Below, piece after piece: positions 24,598-35,443 of a stretch of DNA of 64,000 nt. The translations under genes were made by a program, and so were the position numbers. Source of the DNA: Asterella californica (lineage: Eukaryota > Streptophyta > Marchantiopsida > Marchantiales > Aytoniaceae); assembly GCA_036924285.1 (NCBI GenBank), contig JAYKYS010000018.1:6820001-6884000 (forward strand). Direction: 5' to 3'. The first letter of the stretch is position 1, and each line of letters begins with the position of its first letter. Under the pieces are notes generated by a model that worked only from the letters and a program-made list of their open reading frames with translations, did not search any database and was not told where the DNA came from.

Positions 24598-26865
24598 TAA
24601 GGTGATAAGGCCCCATCCACAGTTCTTGCGTACAGGAGCGACAAGTATGCTGCAGGTAAAAGAACGGCGCTAAGTTCTTATTAAGATGATTACGATGATA
24701 TAGATCTCCACATTATCCTGCGTCGACCTTAGTATTGCTTATATTGCTTCTCTCACGCGTCCGGTGAACTCGTACGTATCTAGATGCGTTTCACATTTGC
24801 CTGCGTGCGAGAGATGCCTCTTAAGAGAAGGTATCTCTTCTCACATTCCACCATGCGCCTATTATTTCGAAATACAAGTCTACAGCATCGGCAAGCTCTG
24901 TTATCGGGACTTCGCGGCCCATAGGACTCGGTAAGTCGGGAAGGCATGTACTGACCGTGCCACAGCTCACGCGGGCAGACCGAAAATCGGTCGAACTTGG
25001 TCTTGTGCACCAATATACTACTTCAAACAAAGAAACAGGGTATTTCGTGGGAGGCATCGACACGAGCACTGTCCTCCCACCACACACCACCTCAGACCTA
25101 GAAACTGAGTCCAAAGCCATGTGTGCATGCCGTCGCCGGACGTTTGAATCCGATAGAGAAAGGTTCAAACCTTCTTTGAATTTTTTTCCGCCGATGCAGA
25201 ACATACATTTTTGCCGACGATCCTCGCCGACTCACCATTGTAGTGGAGCATAGAGAGCTCCAATACAATTCCGATGGTAAAAAGCGCAATAAAACATGAA
25301 CCTAATTTGGTGTACATATGATACTGGATGCCAAAACCACCTTCAAATTACCAGGAGTGTCGTCAATAGCCTCAGAAACTGGAGTACATAGTGACACCAA
25401 TATGTTGGTGTCCACTACTTCCTTACGCATGCAGTGAACAGCTGCCCGCACCCATCACGGATTAATTAACCTCGTAACACTGAAAACACACTGAAGTCGT
25501 AGATTCGACGCTCCAATGTCTCTTCGACAACACCGAGAGAGAGAGATATATATTTCCCCGTCGGGACTTTATGCGAGTAGACAGTAGGACATACGAAATG
25601 CCTACAGCGAAAATAAATCCGCTGTTACAAATCTTGGGTTAAAAGGTAGTGCACTAGAAAAAGGAACTCCCTCACATGTGTACTGCTCTGCGAGGCTGCT
25701 CTTGCTAACTTGCTTCCACCACGACCACTAAATGATACATCCATGCTCAAGCGCACAAATTCCTAGAAGCTCCCCACACTCAGTGAAAATTCCAACGTAG
25801 AGCCGAACAACCAGAAGCACATGACTGTCTCGTCTCCGCCTATACCCTCAGACTGAGACCTTCAACTGGGCTCCCCTCAAAGTATGCCTCATGAAGGATC
25901 CTCCATATATATGCTGGTACATGAGCATAGCAGAACGATGCAGACTAAGCGCGAACAGTTTAAGGTAACCCACATAAACCAAAGAACCCAACGAAGTACT
26001 TCGAGAGCAGCAAAGAGGGGTGTAGATGTGCGCTAAACATTAAGATAACGAATGTCTATAACCAAGGGACGGACCAGCGGAAATGTATTGCACTGGGCAC
26101 ATTGCCGTGGAACTGCGGTATAGAAGACAACTATAATATGCGATGCATAGAGTTCTATGCCTACGCGTTTTATGATGGAGAGAGGGAACTGAAGTCTAAT
26201 AAAGTACCAGGAGCACATGAGTATCGCTGTTCAGAGCACGTATATGCTTCAGACACTTCATTTAACCCGCGGAACAGAACCCAGAGAAAAAGCACCGAAG
26301 TGCAAATCTGTTATAAATCATTATTTAACAAAGGGAGCAAACTAGCGAGCACAGGTAAACAAACCAGAAGTACAATATCAAAGAATTTTCTGCACAAAGG
26401 TCACTGACACAGCTGTAGGTGATTAGCAGGTGTGCACTCAAATATCTAACTACCATTATCCTCCATGCGTAGAAGCAACTAGTACTGAGCCACTACCATA
26501 TAATGTAGGTGCCCCGAGTTCCACTACGTCCATTGCCAAGTAAATTAACATGGAAAGGAGGGGTGCCATATTTAATGTATCATCCGCCTCAGTTGTAAAA
26601 TCTCATATCAGACGAAAGCAGAATGAAATCTGAAGCCCAAGGAGACAGGGAACTCATGTGCATCAAAGGCAGATAGAAGCACTTAAGGGTGCAAGGACAA
26701 GTTCAGGACTACAATAACGCAGGTATCGTCATGTGCAAGATAGCACGCAATATTAACAAAGTCTTGGCACGGAGAGTGCAAGCCGCCTAGAGCCTTGTGC
26801 AGTCCAGTTCACACGGATTGCAGGCATGAAAAGCAGAGCTTTTAGGGCTCCGCTTTCTAGCGAAA
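24598..26865. other. Unassigned stretch upstream of the methyltransferase-like gene
   Basis: Contains a minus-strand open frame (25204-24821) with an arginine- and serine-rich start that could be a leader exon of the downstream gene. I cannot recognise it or confirm a splice. A GA/TA simple repeat lies near 25540-25552. Nothing else is supported. Confidence 0.3.
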
Positions 26866-26982
26866 AGGCCTAAATCGATCCTTCAGGTCAGTTGACGAGG
26901 GCCAAGCGAGTGAGGAGGATCGATTTAGGCCTAGGAGCATCGGTCCAAGCCTAAACCGGTCCTCTTTACTCGCTTGACCCTC
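26866..26982. repeat. Compound foldback repeat
   Basis: AGGCCTAAATCGATCCT (26866-26882) and AGGATCGATTTAGGCCT (26916-26932) are perfect 17-base inverted repeats. Overlapping them, 26897-26919 and 26960-26982 are near-perfect inverted repeats of 23 bases, around GCCAAGCGAGT and ACTCGCTTGAC. AAGCCTAAACCGGTCCT (about 26947-26963) is a diverged direct copy of the first arm. The stretch can therefore form alternative hairpins. Confidence 0.85.
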
Positions 26983-27566
26983 TTCCACGTGATCTCAATG
27001 ATACAACACCATGAGCAACTGTGCAGAAAAGATAAATATTCGGGAGAGCTAGAGGACAGAACAAAGGTAGGAGAGGTGATCTTCGAATTCGAAAGAATTG
27101 AAGGCAATTACCAGCTAAGCCAGGCCTCACACGTCCAGGAGCTTCTGTTCCGTTCCGGCACGTTTTTCGGTTAAACTCCCATCTTTGCCTAGTGGTACAT
27201 CAGTGAGCTTGGCAAACGACAAAAATATAAGGATCCCACGTAGAAGTAACGAAGGAGAGACAAGCCGGAACCGGAATGTAGATACGTAATGTGTTACAAG
27301 CGGCTCGAGAGAAACACAAAAACAGTTATGTGTTACAACCACTAAATGGTCGTAGGAAGGAGGGGAAGAAGAACCTGTTCGGAGGACAAAAATGATTAAT
27401 TACAGGTGCGATGAAAACATGGTCCATGAGCAACTGCGCACAAACGGAACATCCGGGAGGGCAGGAGAGTTTAAAGGTACAATGACCTCAATCTAATTTG
27501 TAGACTCATTGCCAGATATATACATCAAACAGAAGCAGATGGCATGGTTGCGGTTAAGAAAACAGG
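26983..27566. other. No gene recognised; short diverged direct repeat
   Basis: A phrase beginning CCATGAGCAACTG and continuing for about 45 bases occurs near 27010 and again near 27425 in diverged form. No coding region is supported. Confidence 0.3.
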
Positions 27567-27883
27567 TTACTCTCTGTTCTTTCGAAGCAAGTGATCAACC
27601 TCTTCCCACAGTTCTGTTTTACTCATATCAAGCCTGAGCCTCTCCATGTCATGCCTAAGACGCATTTTTCCAGTTGAAGATCGAAAATCATGGCATCTTT
27701 TGATGCTACGATCTGCCTTAGATGTTGTGCTTCAGTTGCCAAAGCAACGTGACGCTGGAAGTTCGATCGAACTTCCAACATAATCGTTCTCAAGCTGTTC
27801 CAACATATATTTCGACATCTTCCTCCTCCTTGTTCTATTATTCTCCCCACCTCAGCAATCTCCTCTACTTCCCGCGGAAACAC
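27567..27883 (-). pseudogene. Small coiled-coil protein, broken or wrongly phased in this sequence
   Basis: A charged, heptad-like protein is legible on the minus strand, but in pieces that lie in different frames. They are a start MSKYMLEQLEND, then FQRHVALATEAQHLRQIVAS and KDAMIFDLQLEK, then MRLRHDMERLRLDMSKTE, ending LLRKNRE at a TAA (27567-27569). The second shift falls in a run of five A's, where one extra A would rejoin the frames. Two breaks in about 150 bases suggest a pseudogene, a homopolymer error, or an unrecognised micro-intron. I do not recognise the family. Confidence 0.45.
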
Positions 27884-28244
27884 TGTCGAGGTCCAACAAC
27901 AAACTAATTTAACCGACCGACGACGCGTGAATCACCGCTTCTGTCACAACGACTGCGCAGCAAGTCAATCAGTGTGACAGCGCCAGCAGGCGAACCAGCA
28001 ATTGAAGATACTTCCGCGATAGACACACCGCTGCTCGTACATCTGATCTCCTCTCTGATCATCTTCTCGCGCGTTTAGGGAGCCCGCCCAGCCCAGCCCA
28101 GCCGGGCCGCTCGCTCGACTCACTCGGCAAGCTCCTAGGCTCTGCGCGACCCGCTGCCATCAAAGTTAGAACGCCTCTCGTTGTACCTTCTCCCCGCTCC
28201 TCTTCGTGTGTACGCATTTCCCCGTCCGCACGGCCCTTGAACAT
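27884..28244. other. GC-rich stretch, possible 5' leader of the coiled-coil fragment
   Basis: GC-rich for this window, with repeated CAGCC units near 28087-28105. It looks like a promoter or 5' UTR for the minus-strand fragment at 27567-27883. No coding region is supported. Confidence 0.3.
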
Positions 28245-28520
28245 GACAAATTGTTATTATTGAAGAAGGTCAAGACATATAATAAATAACAAGTTGTTAT
28301 TTAGAGAGGATCTACGACAATCTTCTGCTAAGGAACACAACTTGTTGTTATTTAGATACTGTTGACAAATGGGCCGTCTATTCACAACGGATCGTCGGTG
28401 GTGTATATCAGATAATAACACTTTGTTATTTATGGTAGATCATTGACGCGTAGCATCAGTGAATAGTGGAAATATTAATAAGTTATTATTTACACCGGAT
28501 AATAACATCAAGTTGTTATT
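28245..28520. repeat. Cluster of imperfect AT-rich palindromes (AAATAACAA-type)
   Basis: Six variants of a motif close to AATAACAAGTTGTTATT occur near 28246, 28278, 28326, 28411, 28471 and 28499, separated by unrelated, moderately GC-rich spacers of 10-65 bases. The motif is retained while the spacers differ, so this is not a simple tandem array. Confidence 0.75.
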
Positions 28521-29154
28521 TAGAAATCAGATAAGTTATCTGTCAACGAGCAAAAGAGGGGCTCGATTGTATTCTTGGGAGGTTTTTGACAACAGACCAA
28601 TTTGGGAGGAAGGGATTCGATTACTAATTTTGGGAGGTTTTTGACAGCAGATCAGTTTGAGGAGATTTTCGAAGACATACGTACTATGACTGACCATGCT
28701 AAAGAACTAGCTTGAATCTGCGAGTTAGCGATGGAAGTTTTGAGAGATCAGAGAATCCAACGCAAGCGCGCAAGGCTTCATTGGATTCAGATTTGTTCAA
28801 GCTACGCCTAAGATCAAACGGTTCGTGCAGAGATAGATCGAGGGTTATGATTTGAGAAAAATTGAGACACACGGAGAAAGGACTAATGCTCCAGTTATCT
28901 ATAAAGGATAGTTGAACTGTTTAGACCGTTTCGGAGTCAAAACTTGTTATCTTTGGATCCGTCGGGATCATAACACCTAGTTCTACAAAAATTTGAAGAT
29001 AATACGGATTTTCATCGAGCGATTTTGGAGTTCTGGGTGAAATTGATTCGCAAGAAAGCGCTTATGTCAGATTTTTGTTCATCTATGACTTGAGGTTGGG
29101 ATGTTCTTGGCGATTGGTGGACCAATTTCTCGTTCTTGGTGTCGATGTGATTAG
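28521..29154. other. No gene; short imperfect direct repeat
   Basis: The phrase TTGGGAGGTTTTTGACA occurs twice, near 28576 and 28632, each followed by a similar CAGA-C/T-CA stretch. Otherwise nothing is recognised before the left LTR of element E. Confidence 0.35.
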
Positions 29155-31317
29155 TGTCAAGACGTCTTGTCTCAAGATCGAGTGCAGATGCGAACAACAA
29201 AACTCTAGTGGACTTGCGCTAGGTTGTGAGCGCTATGAGTAGGACTTAACGGTTTGATCAGGAAGCCAAGAACAAGTGAACCCTAAGTGGTTCTCTGAAC
29301 CAAAGTTGAAACATTGGGTTAAGATGTAAAGCCTATCCCAAGATGACCTCATACGGATGTTGACCTAGGGAGGTAAAGTTTGAAAATGGATCGAAACGTG
29401 GGTCCGGGACGTGGGTCCGAGACGTGAGTCCGCGCAGATCGAGACGTGGGTCTGACATAGACGAACGCTGGTCCGACGCTGGTCCAAATCATGAGGTCCT
29501 AATCTGGCACTGGACCACGGTTCCTCAGAAAAATACTAAGTTTTGGAGCTCTAGCAACATTTTGGGTTGTAAACGGAGCTCTATGTAAGATCTCGAGGCG
29601 AGTAAAGTATCATTGGAAAGGTCTCGGCGAGGACTTTTCAGTGATACTGAGAAATCTTTGAACTGACATCAAAGTTGAGATTATGGTCGATCTCGTGATC
29701 GAGACGTGGTGTAATTTTCAGAGACTAAAGAGAAGGACGAGACCGTCGATCCTTAGGAGTATATGTGAGAGAGACTCGATGCTTGGGTGGATCACTGTAG
29801 AGTCATCCGACCCTAGAGTTCGGCAAGAAGACTCTAGAGACATGAGATGATGGTTGGACTAGTACCAAGACACGTTTCGATCCAGACTTAGACGTCTGAC
29901 TTGAGACAACTCAATGGCTTGAGCAAGAATAAAGAACGAGACGGTGAGTTCGATCCTCATTCGGAAGCTTGGACCCAGATGTACATGATGAGCGGTTGGA
30001 CCGTTAGGTGCTGGAGGTGTCATTTAGGCCCTGGACTTTATGAGAAGTCAAGCTCATGTTTTGGGACCGACCTAGTCGGGTCTAGGTTGAGACTCGAAGA
30101 AATGTTGAGCTTAAGAGTTAAGGAGATTGTCCGGCTCTGATCTAGATCAAATGGGATAAAGATAAGTGGTGCAGGGACGTTAACATGTGATTGTGGTTTG
30201 CAGGTCAGCATAGTGAGTTTCGTGATCTATTGAGCAAGAGCTTTCGCGTGCAACAAGGTGCGTAGGTGCGTGAAATTATGGAGTCTTCACTTATGCAAGA
30301 AAAGACCATGTGTGGATTGGGTTGTTAGTTTGGGTCTTGTGAGTGAATTTGAGCAGCAAGGGGTCAATTTATATTAGATTTTTTACTTCTTGCGATCAAA
30401 TTTCTTGTGTGGTTTTACGAAGAGAACTCCAAATGACTTGTTTAGAGTCTCATTGAGTTCAAGGTAGTCAAATCTATCTATGCGATGAGACGGATATCAG
30501 ATCAAGCGATTCGTTTGGACGGTGTGCGTGGCTTTAGATCGCAAGAAGAAGATTTTAAAGTTCCGGTTATCTACGACCAAAGATTATACATATTTTGGTT
30601 GTCGGATCTTATGGTTCTTGGAGCCTACGGAGACAAGAGAAATGACCTTATTGGTTTTTGAAAGGATGATGTCTCTAAATCTGCGTTCTTCAATTTCTTT
30701 GCTATAGATTGGGTGTCTACTTCAACGTTCTACACTATTCTCGATATCTTGTTAGTTACTTGGGCTGCGTTTTTTATCCTCATCAAGGTTAGAGTGATCT
30801 GATCATTTGAGCTAGTGATATAGTGAGATGTGGAGACGTTGCATTTTGGACTTTAGATATGGTTAACGCTTAGAGTATTGTTAGCTATGTGCACTGTACT
30901 CTCGGTCCTCATTTGTGTTAGAGTGATCTGAGCATTTGGACTAGTGATATATTGAGAGGCGGTGATGTAGTGGTTGCTATATGTAGGTTTGAGTAGCAAG
31001 ACGATTTGTGAAACTAATTGTTAGCAAAGGGCTGTTTTTCTTGCTTCAAGTTACGCCTCGACAGTTCTTGTCTCAGAATTGGATTTTCATACTAGTTTAA
31101 GGACTTGGGTCAAGACTAGAGATTGTTCTATTCTGTTCACTTCATTTTGATGATACATAGCGGAAGTGTATATAAAATAAGATTTGGTTTTATTTGAAGT
31201 CTCGTGATTGTGTTTGTAATTTATCTTTCTCGTCATTGTTTTCAAACACACACAATATCTCTATAGCCACGAACCTCGTGTTTTCTTAACCAACTTTCAC
31301 ATACAAAAATCGTGACA
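29155..31317 (+). repeat. LTR of gypsy element E (5' LTR, plus orientation)
   Basis: Begins TGTCAAGACG and ends CGTGACA, followed 11 bases later by a primer-binding site. Its first 1.1 kb is a diverged copy of the element B LTR (compare 42953-41818 on the minus strand). Shared segments include the block around GACCGACCTAGTCGGGTCTA and the end GTAGGTGCG. Beyond about 30280 it continues 1 kb further than the B LTR does. It contains variable copies of a GACGTGGGTCCG-like unit near 29395-29460. Confidence 0.75.
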
Positions 31318-31328
31318 ATACAATATGT

Positions 31329-31348
31329 TGGTGAACTCGACATGAAAG
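31329..31348 (+). other. Primer-binding site of element E
   Basis: TGGTGAACTCGACATGAAAG follows the LTR end. Nearly the same sequence follows the LTRs of elements A and C, which identifies it as the tRNA primer site. Which tRNA it pairs with was not determined. Confidence 0.65.
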
Positions 31349-34300
31349 TTTCATCTTCACATAAAGTACGACACGATAATATAGTAGTGGACGAAAAAGT
31401 AAGATTGATGATTATTATCATGAAAAGATTTTGCTCCGATGTGATTGTTGCATGATTATTTGATGAAGATGACGTTCCGCATGTAATCAGTTCTATAATG
31501 CAACAAAAATGAGCATGAAATTTAATTAAAAAAAATCCGAGAGTTTATGATGTCTACATGATCAAGTTTGACAGACAATGAGATTGAAGTTGACATGACG
31601 ATGGTAAAGAAATTGAGTTTGAAATGCTATTTTTTGTCACTTGCATGTTTTATTAGATAACAAATCTAATATTAGTCCGTCAAAGATATTATCGATTGAA
31701 TGGCAAAGATATTATCGATCATCATGATATTCAATGGGAGTTTCTATGTGATCCTCCATTGCATGATTTAAATGAATCCATAAATCATTCTACACTTTTT
31801 CTTGATGAAGACATTACTTCAGGTTTTTTTATATTCTCTAGAGAATATAGTATATAGAAGAAGCAAGATAGTGATGTTGTGAGTGAAACTATAATACGCA
31901 ATGAAAGATTACTTGAGATGAAGAAGATATTTATGATGGTAGAGATGCTACTAAAGTCGGTATTGAGAATACTCGTAAAAGGAACATCCATGCAAAAAAT
32001 CATGTTCTCTATGAGATATGCACTCTAGTTGCAAGCACAATGGTCTTTGATAGAGGAAAAAGAGGTTCTTTTTGAAGCTCAAAACATGTGAGCGGGAAGT
32101 AAAGTATTTATTTAGAGAAAGCATAGAGTAGAAGAGTGAGTTTAGAAGCTAAAGTTAAAGACAAAGAGGGAAGAAAACAAAAGGGAGTGGTAGAGCTAAA
32201 GAAAAATGTGAAAGAAGAAAATGAATAGATGTGTAAACTTCATGACAAAGTTGTTGATGTAAGGCAGAACTCCGTAAGAGATAAAAACTATGATGAAAAC
32301 ATAGTCTGTTTATTTACAGAAACATAAAACAGGAAAGTGATTTAGAAACTAAAGATAAAGATAAAGAGGGAAAAAAACAAAAGTGAGGGCTAGAGCTCAA
32401 GAAAGATATGAAACAAGAAAAAATCAATAGACGTATAAATTGCATGACAGAGTTGTCGACTGTAAGAAATAAAGACTATGTTATATTAGTAGAGCTCGAA
32501 AATGTGGAATGAGACATAATTAAACAGCTTAAGTTCAACTTGTAAGTTATAAAATAAATTTTGAGCAACAACTATCTATGACTCAATTTTATAAATTCTG
32601 AAATGTTGCACTACTTTTGAATGATGTCCATCTAGATCTATTCTTTTTGTTATAATTAATGTTTGTTCAAATTATCATTTCATGATAATTTGAAACAAAC
32701 ACTTCAATTTTCTCACCTTGCAACATAGTGACCGAAACATATTGTTTTGCTCGGATAAACACATCTTTGGGTCCAACTTGGAGTTAAACGTATTGTTTCG
32801 CTCGTCTCACACGGAACAAAACAAATTTTTTATGCTCATCCTCACGAGCGAGAAAAAACATTGGTGTAACTTGGAACAAGCAAGTTAAGCAAGCGAATGA
32901 AATTAAAAACATTGATGGAGGAACGAAACACTACTCGAGTTTACACACATGTGTGTAACTCTGAAAGAAACACATTGTTTTGCTCATCCTCACAAGCTTA
33001 CAAAACACACTTCGTAACTCTGTATCCAACGGAACTAAAAATCGTTCACAGCGCGTATCCAAGCAGAAGCGGCGCATTAGTGAGTTGTGCTACGCCTTGG
33101 CTCGGAGAGAGCAAAAATAGTAAACAAGCGGAACACATTGATGGACGAATGATACACTACTCGGACTCACACACAGTTGGAATAACTATGTGAAGTAATA
33201 ATATTTTTCAAAATGATTTGTGAGTTTCTTTGTTAACCTTGTTTGACAAGATCTTTTATATACATAACTTGCATATACTATACAATAATAACAGAATCTT
33301 ATAATATTGCAAACAAAGTAGCAAATAAAACATCGTATAGACGATGATTAAATGAGTTTAGCAAACCCTCATGACCTCAAATATCGATGCACCAAGTGGT
33401 GTATGAGCAAGAAAGCCTCTGAGACTTTAAGCTCCTCATGAGATACTTTATGATAACCTATTGGATAACACAACATAACCTTGACATCTTGAGAAAGTTT
33501 TGTCTTATATCTGAAAGAATCTACACCACGAGTTGATGTCATGTAAGACGATGCATACTATGTAGTGGAAGATGTATCATGAATTCATTGTCCAAGATAA
33601 AAATGCTGACAACAAATAATTATCTCTATCGAGATCAATAGAGCTACAAACTCATACTGGAGGATGAAGAGTTCGCTATAAGTATGATTAGTGAGCAAAC
33701 CAATAAGCTTGATAAGTATAATTGTTGATGATGAGGTCAATCTTAGATTCGAAACATTCATTCTTATCTTGACAAAATAGTGTCATTGTTTGGACTAGAG
33801 ATGTCATTTATGTAGAAAAAATTATTCTTACTCAAGATCTCATTGAACCGAGACATATCCACGAGACTAGTACGAGCATGCACATCGGGTTTACTTGACT
33901 TATTTTTGTGGGTGAAATTGTTTGTTTGTTGCACGAACTTCTCAATCGATGTCCAAATAAAATATAGAGAAAAGAAAATTCAAATGCAAAAGATAAAATT
34001 TTGTGATGATCCAAGATGTTACAAGAAAAAGAACTTCTTTGATATCTACGAGATCTTCCTATCTGAGAGTATACTTGGTGTGTGACATGCAAAAGTGTCG
34101 ATGACATGATCCAAATACACAATATCGATATCAAGAGTTTGAAATGTAGTTATCCAGTGAAGTAATCATCTTGATATGTCTATACTACATGATTTGGAGG
34201 ATGTATGAGAGAACAAAAATGACCATCAAATAAGTCATTAATTAATTAATAGTCAATCACTTATCAATCATCAACACTTAATACTAATCAAGTTGGAGAA

Positions 34301-35000
34301 AGAGGTCAAACCAGTGCGAAAGAAGCAATGAAGAGTGTTCGTATGATTGTTGATATGGTGAAAAAAAATATCGAGAAGTTGCACACTGCTAAGTTTACTT
34401 ACGAGGTGGAGCATTCTGAATGGATATCATCCATTATGATCGTAAAGAAGAAAAATTGCAAATTGATGGTTGTTGATCACAAAAACCTCAACGTTATCAC
34501 GAAGAAGGATTACCATCCTCTATCTTTCATCGATGAGATCTTGGAAGAGGTGGTTGGAAACGAACGGTATAGCTTTGGAGATGGTTAGAGCGAATATAAC
34601 CATATCAACATTACGTCGAAACATCAACACCTAACTATTTTCACTACTCGGTGAGATACGTTTGCATTTCGAGTCATGCCGTTTGATTTGTGCAATGCTA
34701 TTGCTACGTTTTCAAATGTTTATATGTAGCAAATGCATCTCTGAATCCAAAGGAATGTATTTTGGGTGTGAGTAAAGATTACTCTTAGGTCATATTATAT
34801 CCAAGGACGTCATCATAGTAGATCCAAAGAAGGTGCAGAAGATAATAATAAGTATATTGTAGCCACATATTACTTACAAAGTAGGTAGAATTAAGACCTC
34901 TTCTGGCTATTGGAGAAGTTGAAGTGGGTAGATTTCTCTATGCACGGATCATTACTAAGTTTGGATGTTAAACCTAAACTGTTGGAGTTAGTTTATGAGG
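31349..35000 (+). mobile_element. Decayed interior of gypsy element E
   Basis: AT-rich, with no long open frame. The only clear coding relic is a reverse transcriptase N-terminal segment at 34328-34588. It has EVEHSEWISSIMIVKKKN, VDHKNLN and DYHPLSFIDEILEE, matching the fingers region of Ty3/gypsy enzymes. The distance from the primer site (about 3 kb) fits a gag-protease region before it. Internal duplications lie at 32106-32470 and 32734-33180. No matching 3' LTR was found before family D copy D3, so the right end is lost. Confidence 0.6.
34328..34588 (+). pseudogene. Ty3/gypsy reverse transcriptase fragment (element E)
   Basis: The 86 codons match the start of the reverse transcriptase domain: substrate-side SEWISSIMIVKKK, then VVDHKNLNVITKKDYHPL and IDEILEE. 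The catalytic Y-x-D-D region is not found downstream because the sequence has decayed. In the host element this enzyme copies the RNA genome into DNA; here it cannot. Confidence 0.75.
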
Positions 35001-35443
35001 TCAAGATTTTGTGAGCGGTGTGAAGCCTTGGTTTTTCGTTTTGTTAATTAATTGATTAGTTGTAAAGTAAATAAGAAGAATAGATGATAGAAGATAAACG
35101 ATATGAGTAGAATAGTGTTAATTAGAAGTTTAGTGAAGAATCTCAGTTCTGGAGGAATTTATCGAATCTATGGAGACACTGAAAGATGATTTCCTCATAG
35201 ATGAATTCCTCGGGCGAAGAGCTTTCTAACGATATGTTGTGCGAGGCAATCGGAGACCGAATGACGAAGTTACAGCAGACTGAAGAATGTGAGCCGTCAA
35301 GAGGAAAACCCTAACTTCGGCACGTGCAGGAAAACCTATCGCGGGATATAAGCCAGGTAACAAGTCATTTACTTTACTCTTTTACTATTCCCAAAGCGAG
35401 CGATAGCAAGGCGCAGCGAGCCGCATTTTCCGAGCGCCGAAGT
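35001..35443. other. Leader of family D copy D3
   Basis: No gene of its own. It spans the fuzzy boundary between element E and D3. The boundary was not resolved and no terminal repeats were seen. Confidence 0.3.

Noticed and set aside
24821..25204. Minus-strand frame as a separate gene upstream of the methyltransferase-like exon
   Set aside because: No recognisable domain and no clear splice connection. Mentioned only as a possible leader exon.
28059..28244. 61-codon minus-strand frame in GC-rich DNA
   Set aside because: Composition-driven, no domain; better read as a leader region of the nearby coiled-coil fragment.
28245..28520. CRISPR-like array
   Set aside because: The repeated words are short, imperfect and unevenly spaced, no cas genes are present, and the DNA is plant nuclear.
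31831..31846. Perfect 16-bp palindrome TATTCTCTAGAGAATA
   Set aside because: A single short AT-rich palindrome inside decayed element E with no partner sites; not enough to propose a function.
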